Source: Solimonas sp041659605 (lineage in GTDB: Bacteria > Pseudomonadota > Gammaproteobacteria > Nevskiales > Nevskiaceae). From it: a stretch of DNA of 64,000 bases. A model generated the notes under the pieces. It made no database searches and was not told the DNA's origin. It was given only the letters and a program-made list of their open reading frames with translations. This document shows positions 54,711-63,951 of this stretch, piece by piece (position 1 is the first letter of the stretch; every line of letters begins with the position of its first letter). A program made the translations under genes and the position numbers. Where the stretch lies: NCBI GenBank assembly GCA_041659605.1, contig JBAZXW010000016.1, forward strand, positions 30,201-94,200, written 5' to 3'.

Positions 54711-55877
54711 CTATTCCCGCCCGTTGCCGAGGCCGCGGACGCGATCCAGCACGTGGATCTCGCGCTGCGCATTCATGACCAGCGCGAAGCTGACGCGCTC
54801 GTCGACCTTGAACACCATGATCGTCCCCGCGTACAGCTCGGGCAGCGGTTCCGCCCGTCCGGAGTAGGGATCGCGCGCGGTGCGGCCGGCCTGGAAGATG
54901 TCGAGCACGTGACCCGGCACCAGGCCCGAGTCGGAGCCGCGGCTGAGGGTCACGACCTGGTACTGGCCGATCTGCGAGACGCCGTCGAACACCGAGATGA
55001 TGCGCCCGGCCAGGTCCGCCGGCGCAGGACGTGGATAGAAGTCGGCGGCAAAGGCCTCCGGTTCCGGCTCGATCAGGCGATCGCCGGCGCGCGTCTCGCG
55101 ATAACTGTGCGCAATCAGCGCGGTGGCCGGCTTGCCGAGCCGGCGCAGGTCCACGCCGGCGACCGGGACCGCCTCCCAGCCGAGCATCTCGCCGCTGTCG
55201 GGATCGATGAACTTCTGGCCGATGCGCACCGCGTCGTAGCTTGGCAGGGGGTCCGCGGGCATGTTCTTGACGTACACCTCGGCGCCGGCGCCCTCGATCA
55301 GGTGCGGATCGGCGAAGCCGAGCACATAGGGCGCGCGCGCCAGCTCCTCGGCCGAGACCACGCGCGAGCTGCGCAGGAAATCGCGGATCACGTCGAGCGG
55401 GATGGTCGGGATCGCCTGGTCCAGCGGCACTTCGCGAATCTGCGGCGACAGGTATTCGGTACTGAGGTCTTCGCGCACGATCGCGGGGCGGCCGTCGCGC
55501 ATCACCAGCGTCAGCACGTCGCCCGGAAAAATCTGGTGCGGGTTGCGGACCTGGTCGTTGACGTACCAGATCTCCGGCCACTGCCAGGGCTCCAGCAGGT
55601 AACGGTTGGCGATGCCCCACAGCGTGTCGCCCTTCTTGACGACATAGCGCAGCGGCGCCTCTTCGCGCAGCGCCGGCGCTGCGTCGTCGGCGGGTGCGTC
55701 GAGCGACGTTTCCGGCGACAGCGCGGTCTCTTCGACCGGCATCGACTGCGGCGCTTCCGCGGCCGGCGCACGCGCCGGGGACACCGTGCGTTCGGGCGTC
55801 TGCGCGCAACCGGCGAGCGACAAAAGGCCTATGCCCGCAATGCCGTGCAGACACCTCGAAACGATATACTTGGGCAT
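54711..55877 (-). CDS. LysM-domain peptidoglycan-binding lipoprotein
   Basis: 388 aa. A signal peptide ends in a lipobox (LAGC, Cys24), so the protein is membrane anchored. A Pro/Ala/Glu-rich linker (about 25-75) leads to a single LysM domain (YVVKKGDTLWGIANRYLLEP and HQIFPGDVLTLV, about 78-125). The remaining 260 residues form the conserved domain of LysM proteins encoded beside dprA in gammaproteobacteria. It is divergent from def. A cell-wall maintenance role is likely; no hydrolase motif is visible. Confidence 0.93.
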   Translation of the reverse strand: MPKYIVSRCLHGIAGIGLLSLAGCAQTPERTVSPARAPAAEAPQSMPVEETALSPETSLDAPADDAAPALREEAPLRYVVKKGDTLWGIANRYLLEPWQWPEIWYVNDQVRNPHQIFPGDVLTLVMRDGRPAIVREDLSTEYLSPQIREVPLDQAIPTIPLDVIRDFLRSSRVVSAEELARAPYVLGFADPHLIEGAGAEVYVKNMPADPLPSYDAVRIGQKFIDPDSGEMLGWEAVPVAGVDLRRLGKPATALIAHSYRETRAGDRLIEPEPEAFAADFYPRPAPADLAGRIISVFDGVSQIGQYQVVTLSRGSDSGLVPGHVLDIFQAGRTARDPYSGRAEPLPELYAGTIMVFKVDERVSFALVMNAQREIHVLDRVRGLGNGRE

Positions 55878-55965
55878 GGCGGCACCTTCCCTGCGGGTTA
55901 CGCCTGAGTGGTTGGATTCCGGAAGTTGCGACAGCGCAGCCGCCCGGACGCCAACGGACCTTTAA

Positions 55966-55995
55966 ACTCTAGACGGCTCAATCGTTTGCCGTCAA
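55966..55995 (-). promoter_or_regulatory. Sigma70 promoter of the lysM-dprA-smg unit
   Basis: On the minus strand TTGACG (-35), an 18-bp spacer and TAGAGT (-10), ending 89 bp before the LysM-gene ATG in the 201-bp divergent gap with def. Confidence 0.45.
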
Positions 55996-56078
55996 CTTTG
56001 CCAGTTGTTTCTCAAACATCGTTCCGCCGCAACCCCCGACTCGCCCCCCGACTCGACGTTCCAAGCCGCAAGCCGCGT

Positions 56079-56585
56079 ATGGCGCTCCTGACGATTCTCC
56101 ACCACCCCGATCCACGTCTGCGGCAGAAGGCCGCAGCGGTCAGCGTTTTCGACGCCGGCCTGCAGAAGCTGATCGACGACATGTTCGAGACCATGTACGC
56201 CGCGCCCGGCGTCGGCCTGGCGGCGAACCAGGTCGGCGTCGCACTGCGGCTGGCGGTGATGGATTGCAGCGAGGACAAGGCGCAGCCGCAACCGATGGTG
56301 ATCATCAACCCCGAGATCGTCGCGCCGTCCGAGCCGGAAATCATGGAAGAAGGTTGCCTCTCGGTGCCGGGCGTCGGCGACAAGATCGAACGCTATCGGC
56401 GGCTGACGCTGCGCGCCCTCGACCGCGAAGGCAAGCCCTTCGAGCTGCAGGCCGAAGACCTGTTGGCGCAGGCAGTCCAGCACGAAGTCGATCACCTCGA
56501 CGGCAAGCTCTACATCGATCGCCTGTCGAGCCTCAAGCGGGAGCGCCTGCTGAAGAAATTGCGCAAACAGCAGGCGGAAGCCTGA
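56079..56585 (+). CDS. def: Peptide deformylase
   Basis: 168 aa metalloenzyme that removes the formyl group from nascent proteins. All three motifs are intact: GVGLAANQVG with Q51, EGCLSVP with metal ligand C93, and QHEVDHLDG with H135, E136 and H139. The ATG at 56079 gives the family start (MALLTILHHPDPRLRQKA); an in-frame upstream extension is not conserved. It lies 10 bp before fmt, the usual operon in which formylation and deformylation enzymes are made together. Confidence 0.98.
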   Translation: MALLTILHHPDPRLRQKAAAVSVFDAGLQKLIDDMFETMYAAPGVGLAANQVGVALRLAVMDCSEDKAQPQPMVIINPEIVAPSEPEIMEEGCLSVPGVGDKIERYRRLTLRALDREGKPFELQAEDLLAQAVQHEVDHLDGKLYIDRLSSLKRERLLKKLRKQQAEA

Positions 56586-56595
56586 ATACCGCCCC

Positions 56596-57513
56596 ATGAA
56601 GCTGGTCTTCGCCGGTACGCCGGAATTCGCGGTGAGCGCACTCGACGCGCTGCACGCCGCCGGTCACGACATCGTCGGTGTCTTCACGCAGCCCGATCGG
56701 CCCGCCGGCCGCGGCCGCAAGCTCACGCCCTCGCCGGTGGCGCAGCGCGCGGAGCAGCTCGGGTTGCGGGTGTTCAAGCCGGAAAAGCTGCGCGGCGAGG
56801 CGCAACAGGTCCTGAAGGATCTCGCGCCCGAGGCCATGGTCGTGGTCGCTTACGGCCTGATCCTGCCGCAGGCAGTGCTCGACATTCCGGCCCACGGCTG
56901 CCTCAACATCCACGCCTCGCTGCTGCCGCGCTGGCGCGGCGCGGCGCCGATCCAGCGCGCAATCGAGGCCGGCGATCGCGAGACCGGCGTGACGATCATG
57001 CGCATGGAGGCCGGGCTCGACACCGGGCCGATGCTGCTGCGCGCCGCCGTCCCGATCGACGAAGCCACCACTGGCGCCGACCTGCACGATCGCCTCGCCG
57101 CGCTCGGCGCCCAGCTCATCGTCGACGCGCTGACCCGGATGGAGCGAGGCGATTTGCCCAGCCAGGCCCAGCCCGCCGAGGGCGCGACCTACGCCGCCAA
57201 GCTGAGCAAGGAGGAGGCACGCATCGACTGGTCGCGGCCCGCGGACGAAGTCGCGCGCCGCATTCGCGCCTTCAATCCGGCGCCGGTGGCGTGGACCGAA
57301 CTCGACGGCGAACGGGTGCGGCTGTTCATGGCGCGCGCGCAGCCGACTGCACCCGACTGCGAAGCCGGACGCATCGTCGCCGGCGAGGGCTTGCTCGTCG
57401 CCTGCGGCCGCGGCGCGGTGCGCATCGAACGCCTGCAATGGCCGGGCGGCCGTGTCCTCGATGCACGCGAAGCGCTGGCATCGCGCCGGCTGGCGGGCCA
57501 GCGCTTCCAGTAG
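56596..57513 (+). CDS. fmt: Methionyl-tRNA formyltransferase
   Basis: 305 aa. It formylates initiator Met-tRNA using 10-formyltetrahydrofolate. The start is KLVFAGTPEFAVSALDALHA, the folate-binding and catalytic segment is HGCLNIHASLLPRWRGAAPI QRAI in two parts, with GVTIMRMEAGLDTGPML following. The C-terminal OB-fold domain (about 205-305) is present though slightly short. No rsmB follows; instead there is a small cysteine-rich gene and a convergent signalling gene. Confidence 0.97.
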   Translation: MKLVFAGTPEFAVSALDALHAAGHDIVGVFTQPDRPAGRGRKLTPSPVAQRAEQLGLRVFKPEKLRGEAQQVLKDLAPEAMVVVAYGLILPQAVLDIPAHGCLNIHASLLPRWRGAAPIQRAIEAGDRETGVTIMRMEAGLDTGPMLLRAAVPIDEATTGADLHDRLAALGAQLIVDALTRMERGDLPSQAQPAEGATYAAKLSKEEARIDWSRPADEVARRIRAFNPAPVAWTELDGERVRLFMARAQPTAPDCEAGRIVAGEGLLVACGRGAVRIERLQWPGGRVLDAREALASRRLAGQRFQ

Positions 57514-57517
57514 CGCC

Positions 57518-57712
57518 ATGCCGTCCCCGGACGATCCCGAATTGCCGCCGCCGCCGGAACGGCCGGACTGCTGTTTCGGCGGCTGCGCGCAGTGCGTGCT
57601 CGACGGCTATGTCGACGACGTGCACCGCTGGCAGGCGCAAGTCGAAGCCATCCTGGCGCGCCGGCAGGCGGCGCGCGAGGATGGCACCGGTGATCGGCCG
57701 CTACAGGATTGA
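57518..57712 (+). CDS. Oxidoreductase-like (PF09791-type) small cysteine-rich protein
   Basis: 64 aa, start at the ATG 57518, 4 bp after fmt. The proline-rich lead PELPPPPERPDCCFGGCAQC then VLDGYVDDVHRWQ matches the oxidoreductase-like N-terminal domain found in bacteria and in the eukaryotic OXLD1 protein. Four cysteines (CC-x3-C-x2-C) probably bind metal. It is encoded in the fmt operon and its end overlaps the convergent GGDEF/EAL gene by 12 bp. Function unknown. Confidence 0.85.
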   Translation: MPSPDDPELPPPPERPDCCFGGCAQCVLDGYVDDVHRWQAQVEAILARRQAAREDGTGDRPLQD

Positions 57713-60700
57713 GTCTGCGGCCAGCGCCGCCGCGCACACGTAGGAGGGCAGCAGGAACGACGCCATCTCCTCGGCCGGCACCGCCCAGCTGAACAGGGCA
57801 CCCTGCACCGCGTCGCAGCGGTTGTTGCGCAGGAAAGCCAGCTGCTGCGCGTTCTCGACGCCTTCGGCGATCACGCGCAGGCCCAGCGTGCGCCCCAACG
57901 CGATCACCGCGCGGCAGATCGCCGCATCGTTGCCGTCGGTCTGCAGGTCGCGCACGAAGCTGCGGTCGACCTTGAGCGCGCTGAGCGGAAAGCGGCGCAG
58001 GTGCGCCAGCGAGGAATAGCCGGTGCCGAAATCGTCGAGTGCGATCAGCACGCCCATCGCGCGCAGCGCCTGCAGCAGCTGCTGGACGCGTTCGACGTCG
58101 CGCATCAGCATCGACTCGGTGACTTCAAGTTCCAGCCAGCGCGCGTCGAGTCCGCTGGCACGCAGCACGTCCTGCACCTTGCCGGCGGCATCGTCGCGGT
58201 GCAGCTCGATCGCGGACAGGTTCACCGACACCGTGATCCGGCGCAGGCCGCGATCCTGCCAGATGCGGTTCTGGCGGCAGGCCTCGCCCAGCACCCAGTC
58301 GTCGATCGCCTCGACCAGGCCGCTTTCCTCGGCGACGTGCATGAATTCGCCCGGCAGCATCAGACCGCGTTCCGGATGCTGCCAGCGCACCAGCGCCTCG
58401 GCGGCGACGACTTCGCCGCTGCACACGTCGAACTGCGGCTGGTAGTACACGCGCAGCTCGCCGTGCTGCAGGGCGCGGCGCAGCTCGTTCTCGATCTTGA
58501 GGAACTCCTGCACGCGCGCATTCATGTCGCTGGTGAAGAAGCGGAACGCATTGCGCCCCGAGTTCTTCGCCGCGTACATCGCCGCGTCGGCGTGCTTCAT
58601 CAGGTGTTCGGCATCGCCGCCGTCGGCCGGATACATCGCGATGCCGATGCTCGCGGTGGTCGTCAGCAGATGCTGCTCGACCGTGAACGGACGCGCGATT
58701 GCATCGAGAATCTTGGCGGCGACATGCGCGACCTGCTCGGCATCGGCGACGCCGGGCATGACCACGACGAACTCGTCGCCGCCGTGGCGCGCGACCGTGT
58801 CGGTGCCGCGCACCGAGGTGCGCAGACGTTCCGCCATTTCGCGCAACAGCGCATCGCCGATGCTGTGTCCGAGCGAGTCGTTGATGTTCTTGAAACGGTC
58901 GATGTCGATGAACATCACCGCAAAGCCCTGATCGTTGCGCCGCGCCGCCTCCATCGTCTGCTGCAGGCGATCGCCGAGCAGGTAGCGGTTGGGCAGGTTG
59001 GTGACGGCATCGACCTGCGCCAGATACAGGATGCGTTCCTCGGCCGCCTTGCGTTCGGAGATGTCGGAAAACACCGCGACGTGATGCGTGGTCCGGCCGA
59101 TGGCGTCACGCACCAGCGAGATGTTGAGCCATTCCGGATAGATTTCGCCGTTCTTGCGCCGGTCCCAGACTTCGCCGCGCCAGACGCCGGTTTCCTTCAG
59201 CTTCTGCCACATCTCTTCGTAAAAGGCGCGATTGTGCTTGCCCGAGGACAGCACCTTCGGCATCTTGCCGCGCACCTCGTCCTCGCTGTAGCCGGTGATC
59301 TGGGTGAACGCGCGATTGACCGAGACGATACGGTTCTCGGCATCGGTGATCATGATCGCTTCGCCGAGATGCTCGAACACCTCGGACGACAGCCGCAGCC
59401 GGTTCTCGTTGCGCTCACGCTCGGTGATCTCGCGCAGCAGTGCGCGGTTCTTGTCGGCGAGTTCGGCGGTGCGCTCGGCGACGAGCCGTTCGACGCGCGA
59501 CGACTTGCCGGTCAGCACCATCAGGAATCCGCCAAGCAACGCGGAGAACAACAGCACGCCGACCTGCGTCAGCCAGGCCTGCAGCGAGCGATGCGCGAAC
59601 AGGTAGGCCTCGCTCGCGTCGATCCGCAGGCGCCAGCGGCGTCCGCCGAGATCGTGGTCCGCTGCCCAGCTCAGCGCGGCGGCCCCCGCGCTCGCCGAGC
59701 GATACAGGACGCCGGGGTCCGCAGCGGCGCTGGCATCGACCAGCGCGATGGTCACATGCTCCAGCGGATACCTGGACAGCACGTGGTGCATCAGCATGTC
59801 GAACTGAACTGCGCCGACGACGTAACCCGATCCTTGCGGTGCATCGACCGGGACGAATGCCAGCGCACCACGGCCGACGCCGAACAAGAGCTTGATCGGC
59901 GACGTCAGGCGCAGGCCGCCGGCCGAGCGTGCCGCTGCGAGCGTCTGCGCCCGTGCCGATTCGGACCCGAGATCGAAGCCGCGGACGTCCACGACACCCG
60001 CCACCGGGAACTGGTACAGCACCGGGAAATATGCCGCGCGCGGCGACACCGGACGCCGGGCGCCACTTGCATCGATCTCGTAAAGGCCGGCGCCATTGTC
60101 GGTCCGCGGCACCCAGCCGACACGATCCAGACCGGGGGCGCGCCCGAGTACCCCTTGCGCAAAACGCTCGAACTGCTCGACTTCCACATAAGTCGACGAC
60201 TCGAAGTAGTTCGCCAGCATCAGCACCGCGCCGACCGCTTCGTCGAGCGTCACCTGCAGATGGCGGTCGATCGCCAGCGCGGTGCGGTCGAACTCCGCGG
60301 TGATGCGACGACTCTCGGCCCGGTTGGTCTGGTGCACGATCACAGCACCAACCGCGAGCGAAATCAGCACCGTCACCGCGACCGGCACCAGCCGGCGGCG
60401 TGCGCTCGACCGTCGCTGCGCCGCCGCGACCAGCAGCAGCGGCGCGACCAGAAACACACCCATGCAATCGCCGATCCACCAGGTCAGCCAGTGGAACATG
60501 AATTCGTCGGCCGACAGCCCGCCGCTCCAGTACAGCGTCAGGCTGCCGACGGTGGCTGCGATCGCGGCCGAGGCCAATCCGCCGAGCGCGAAGAAGCGCC
60601 AGACGTCGGTGCCGTCGTCGAGGGTCGTCGGCGCCGCGACATAGCGGCGCACCAACCCGGCGCCCACCAGGCCCTCGACCGTCGAACCGCTCGCAATCGC

Positions 60701-61048
60701 GGCGGCGACCCACAGGACATCGGACGTTACCGCCGCCTGCGCGCAGCCGACCCAGACATTGACCGCGAACGAACCCAGCCACACCCCGGGCCACAGGCGG
60801 CCGCCCCACAACAGCAGCATCGCCAGCATGATTCCGGACGGCGGCCAGATCGGCGTCGCATAGCCCGGAGGCTGGGCGAGCTGCAACCCGGCCCAGCCCG
60901 ACAGGCAATAGAGCAGCGCGAGCAGAACCGCGCGCACGAACCAGCCGCGCCGGTCCGGTGCCGGCAGCGCGAGTTTCGCCGGGCCGCGGCGTCCACGAAT
61001 CCGCCGCTCCTCGCCCGGCGACTGCGGTGGGCGCTCTACAAAAGTCAT
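57701..61048 (-). CDS. MASE1-CHASE-PAS-GGDEF-EAL cyclic-di-GMP signalling protein
   Basis: 1115 aa membrane protein. A MASE1 sensor with about eight helices (about 35-240, including PPGYATPIWPPSGIMLAMLL) is followed by a CHASE-like extracytoplasmic region (about 265-480), another helix near 510-530, a short coiled coil, a PAS domain (about 555-670), a GGDEF domain with an intact active site (GGDEF 756-760) and an EAL domain (EALVRWQHPERG, EAL 884-886; later DDFGTGYSSLAHLRRFPLSA). Both catalytic motifs look complete, so it could make or degrade c-di-GMP. The gene stands alone, convergent with the fmt operon. Confidence 0.95.
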   Translation of the reverse strand: MTFVERPPQSPGEERRIRGRRGPAKLALPAPDRRGWFVRAVLLALLYCLSGWAGLQLAQPPGYATPIWPPSGIMLAMLLLWGGRLWPGVWLGSFAVNVWVGCAQAAVTSDVLWVAAAIASGSTVEGLVGAGLVRRYVAAPTTLDDGTDVWRFFALGGLASAAIAATVGSLTLYWSGGLSADEFMFHWLTWWIGDCMGVFLVAPLLLVAAAQRRSSARRRLVPVAVTVLISLAVGAVIVHQTNRAESRRITAEFDRTALAIDRHLQVTLDEAVGAVLMLANYFESSTYVEVEQFERFAQGVLGRAPGLDRVGWVPRTDNGAGLYEIDASGARRPVSPRAAYFPVLYQFPVAGVVDVRGFDLGSESARAQTLAAARSAGGLRLTSPIKLLFGVGRGALAFVPVDAPQGSGYVVGAVQFDMLMHHVLSRYPLEHVTIALVDASAAADPGVLYRSASAGAAALSWAADHDLGGRRWRLRIDASEAYLFAHRSLQAWLTQVGVLLFSALLGGFLMVLTGKSSRVERLVAERTAELADKNRALLREITERERNENRLRLSSEVFEHLGEAIMITDAENRIVSVNRAFTQITGYSEDEVRGKMPKVLSSGKHNRAFYEEMWQKLKETGVWRGEVWDRRKNGEIYPEWLNISLVRDAIGRTTHHVAVFSDISERKAAEERILYLAQVDAVTNLPNRYLLGDRLQQTMEAARRNDQGFAVMFIDIDRFKNINDSLGHSIGDALLREMAERLRTSVRGTDTVARHGGDEFVVVMPGVADAEQVAHVAAKILDAIARPFTVEQHLLTTTASIGIAMYPADGGDAEHLMKHADAAMYAAKNSGRNAFRFFTSDMNARVQEFLKIENELRRALQHGELRVYYQPQFDVCSGEVVAAEALVRWQHPERGLMLPGEFMHVAEESGLVEAIDDWVLGEACRQNRIWQDRGLRRITVSVNLSAIELHRDDAAGKVQDVLRASGLDARWLELEVTESMLMRDVERVQQLLQALRAMGVLIALDDFGTGYSSLAHLRRFPLSALKVDRSFVRDLQTDGNDAAICRAVIALGRTLGLRVIAEGVENAQQLAFLRNNRCDAVQGALFSWAVPAEEMASFLLPSYVCAAALAADSIL

Positions 61049-61206
61049 GCACCGAGCTTATCGGCCGCTTATCCCCACGCTGCGTAGACGATTTGTCCAA
61101 GGCACTCCCGGCCCGACCAACGGCGGAACCCGGTCAGCCTGAAGCGGCGGCCGATGACTTACTCGCGGGCGAAGAATCGTGCGTAGCGGGGCAGCGGCGT
61201 CGTCAG

Positions 61207-61905
61207 CTACTGCAGAACGCAGCTGCCATCCCTGCCATCGCGAACGAAGTAGTCCGTGGACAGATAGCCGTTGGCCGCGGAAATCACGTTCTGACCGGCA
61301 CCGAGGAACACGGGCGTGTGCGTGCGCGTCGTACCGTCCAGCTGCGTCAGGGGCAGGCCGTTGACCGAGACATTGAGCAGGTACGTGCCGTTGTCGAACA
61401 GGTTGACGTAGGGCTGCACCCGGCCCGTTGCGCCGTTGAAGGCGCAGCCGGGCACGACGGTCGCGTAGGACTTGCCACTGGCGCCGTACTCCAGCGTTCC
61501 GTCGGCGCTGAAGGTGTTGCCGGACATGTCTGGCAGGCTGCAGTTTCCGGGGCTTACCGTGTAGCTGTAGCGGTCGGCGGTCTTTCGGCCCAGCGCGACC
61601 ACCACATTGTTGCTGCCATCGACCAGCCAGACGTTGCTGGACGGGTCACTGGCCGTCACTTGCACCAGCGGCGCCCCGTTGAGCGAGACGGTTGCGCTCG
61701 CGTTCTGCTTGGGATTGAACAACCCGGCCTCGATCACCGGCGCCTGAAGCCCGGTCGAGGGGTTGGCCGCACATTGCACGGTCGTCGACGCGTAGGTCTT
61801 GCCGCTCGCACCGACCTGCATGGTCGTCGCGGCCCAGGCCACGGGGGTCAGGTTCAGACCCGCGAGGAGCGCGGCGGCTGCAGAGATCCAGGGGACGTGA
61901 TTCAT
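61207..61905 (-). CDS. Secreted protein of two tandem cysteine-pair repeats
   Basis: 232 aa, no family recognised. A signal peptide (about 1-26, cleavage after AWA) precedes two homologous units: residues about 31-123 (GASGKTYASTTVQC ... SPGNCSLP) and 141-230 (GASGKSYATVVPGC ... GRDGSCVLQ). Each has one Cys near its start and one near its end (C45/C122 and C154/C229), probably a disulfide per unit, and a shared V-S-L/V-N-G-x-P-L strand. A good ribosome site (AGGAG) precedes the ATG, 9 bp after the upstream secreted gene, so the two are co-transcribed. Adhesin-like or matrix function is a guess. Confidence 0.82.
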   Translation of the reverse strand: MNHVPWISAAAALLAGLNLTPVAWAATTMQVGASGKTYASTTVQCAANPSTGLQAPVIEAGLFNPKQNASATVSLNGAPLVQVTASDPSSNVWLVDGSNNVVVALGRKTADRYSYTVSPGNCSLPDMSGNTFSADGTLEYGASGKSYATVVPGCAFNGATGRVQPYVNLFDNGTYLLNVSVNGLPLTQLDGTTRTHTPVFLGAGQNVISAANGYLSTDYFVRDGRDGSCVLQ

Positions 61906-61914
61906 GTTCGACTC

Positions 61915-63951
61915 CTACTTGAACGTTGCGGTGACGCTGCGCGCCTGGCTCATCGTCAGCGTGCACGCCTTCTTGCCAGTGCAGGCGCCCGACCATCCGA
62001 GGAAGCTGTGCCGCTTCGCGGCCGTCGCCGTCAGCTTCACCAGCGTGCCCGGCGCGTAGTCCTGCTGGCAGTCGGTGCCGCAGCTGATGCCGGCCGGACT
62101 GCTGCGGACCGTGCCGGCACTCGCCGGGCCCGCCAGCGTGACGCTCAGCGTGTAGGTGAGCGGCGCGAAGGTCGCCGTCGCGCTGTGGGCCGCATTCATC
62201 GTCAGATCGCAGGGCCCAGCACCGGAACAGTCGCCGCTCCAGCCGCTGAACACGCTGCCCGCCGCAGGCGTCGCCGTCAGTGAGACGCTGCTGCCCCAGT
62301 CGACGGTCGTCGCGCAGGTCGCACCGCAGTCGATGCCGCTGCCAGTCACGCGGCCCGCGCCGCTGCCGCCGAGACTGACCGACAGCGCCAGGCGCAGGCG
62401 GTTGAACGTGGCCGTGACGGTCGTGTCCTGGTCGAGCGTGAAGCTGCAATCGGCCGTGCCGACGCAAGGTCCGCTCCAGCCGTCGAAGACGCTGCCGGCG
62501 TCGGCCTGGGCGCTCAGAGAGACGCTGCTGCCGGTGTCCATGAGCGTGTCGCAGGTCGTGCCGCAGTCGATGCCGCTGCCGCCCACGTGGCCGCTGCCGG
62601 TGCCAGCCGGGGCGACGACAAGCCAATACTGCGGGACCACCGCCCAGGGGTCGAGCACTGCGAGCCGGAAATCCTTGCTCACCTGCGTGCCGTCGGCGTC
62701 GCGCGCGCTCAGCGTGAAAGCGAACGCCCCGGCGGCGGTGGGCGTGCCGGACAGCACGCCGCTAGCCGGGTCGATGGACAAACCCGCCGGCAGGGAGCCG
62801 GCAAGCACATCGACCGCGTACGGCGTGTTGCCGCCGACGACGACGGTGCGCGCCGTGTACGGCTCGGCAAGTGTGCCGTCCTGCAGGTGGTCGACCATGC
62901 CGAGCGCTGCGGCGGCCTCGAAGCCCGCCATCTGCGCGCCGATGTAATCGCCGAGAATCGTCACCGTGGCCGGGTCGCACTCGGCCTTGTACGAGGGGTC
63001 TGTCGGGTCGGCGATCGCCGGGTGCTTGCTGCACAGCGCCTCGTGCGTCTCGGCATCAAACGGTCCGCTGTACTGATAGAACTCGTAGCGTCGCGTCACC
63101 ACCTCGTCGCCGCCCGGCAGGTCCTCCGGGGCGCCGGCGAGGTCGTTGTTGGCGCCGGCGGGGTTGTTGAACTCGGTCTGCATGATCTGCCACTCGACTT
63201 CGACTTCGTCCGGCTCGCCGTTGGTCCAGTTGCGATCGGCCGGGTCGGCCGGGTCATCGGAGACGAGGTCGGCCAGCGCCACCTCGGCGTTGTTGTGTGT
63301 CGTCGTGCGGATCTCCTTGACCCAGGTCGCGTCGCCAAACTCGAACTGCGGGACCTCGGGCGGCGGAGGCGCCTCGATCACTGCCTGCACCTGCGCCGGC
63401 TGCACCTGCGGGATCGCCGGCGAGTAGACGAACGTCGGCGTGGCGACGTTCACCACCGGCCCCAGCACCAGCGTGCCGGGCATCAGCGGATCCTCGACCA
63501 GCCAGTGGTAGGTGACCCGGGTCGGCGCGCCGTAGAAGCCGATGCCGAAATGCTCGCAGCCGATGTTCACCGAGATATCGGTGCACATGTGGCCATTGGT
63601 CGGCGATGGCGGAGCGGGCGGCACCGCGGTGTACGCGGAGAACGTGCCGCTGGCGGCGTCGTAGCGCGCCTCGTAGCGCACGAACACCCTCGGATGCGCC
63701 GGATCGGCGTTGTCTTCGGTGATGCGCGGGGCGCCGTAGTGATTCCAGTCGAAGGTGTAGGTGATATCGGTGCTGTGCACGTCATCGAGTTCAATCTCGA
63801 AGCCGTGCGTGGGCGTAGTGGTGTCGTTGAACACGTCGAAGTTGTTGAGGTCTCCGAACGCGGTGCTCGCCAGCGCCGGTGCGGATGCGAACGTGCACGC
63901 GGCGGCAAGCGCGGCGAACGCGGCCGCCGGGCGCAATTTACGTGATGTCAT
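61915..63951 (-). CDS. Large secreted protein with putative Ig domain and three InlB-B-like repeats
   Basis: 678 aa. A signal peptide (about 1-28) is followed by a region of about 330 residues without recognised homology but rich in Asp/Pro (including DDPADPADRNW), then a putative Ig (He_PIG) module (YAVDVLAGSLPAGLSIDPAS GVLSGTPTAAGAF in two parts, about 375-425). Three tandem repeats follow at about 441-518, 519-597 and 598-678, each with G-I-x-C-G-x-x-C, G-SxVSLTA, F-x-GWSG-x-C and a closing TATF, so two probable disulfides per unit. No cell-wall or autotransporter anchor is visible. It heads the two-gene operon. Confidence 0.88.
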   Translation of the reverse strand: MTSRKLRPAAAFAALAAACTFASAPALASTAFGDLNNFDVFNDTTTPTHGFEIELDDVHSTDITYTFDWNHYGAPRITEDNADPAHPRVFVRYEARYDAASGTFSAYTAVPPAPPSPTNGHMCTDISVNIGCEHFGIGFYGAPTRVTYHWLVEDPLMPGTLVLGPVVNVATPTFVYSPAIPQVQPAQVQAVIEAPPPPEVPQFEFGDATWVKEIRTTTHNNAEVALADLVSDDPADPADRNWTNGEPDEVEVEWQIMQTEFNNPAGANNDLAGAPEDLPGGDEVVTRRYEFYQYSGPFDAETHEALCSKHPAIADPTDPSYKAECDPATVTILGDYIGAQMAGFEAAAALGMVDHLQDGTLAEPYTARTVVVGGNTPYAVDVLAGSLPAGLSIDPASGVLSGTPTAAGAFAFTLSARDADGTQVSKDFRLAVLDPWAVVPQYWLVVAPAGTGSGHVGGSGIDCGTTCDTLMDTGSSVSLSAQADAGSVFDGWSGPCVGTADCSFTLDQDTTVTATFNRLRLALSVSLGGSGAGRVTGSGIDCGATCATTVDWGSSVSLTATPAAGSVFSGWSGDCSGAGPCDLTMNAAHSATATFAPLTYTLSVTLAGPASAGTVRSSPAGISCGTDCQQDYAPGTLVKLTATAAKRHSFLGWSGACTGKKACTLTMSQARSVTATFK

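Noticed and set aside
58001..61087. A 1028-codon plus-strand frame opposite the GGDEF/EAL gene
   Set aside because: No domains; shadow of a real gene with intact GGDEF and EAL motifs.
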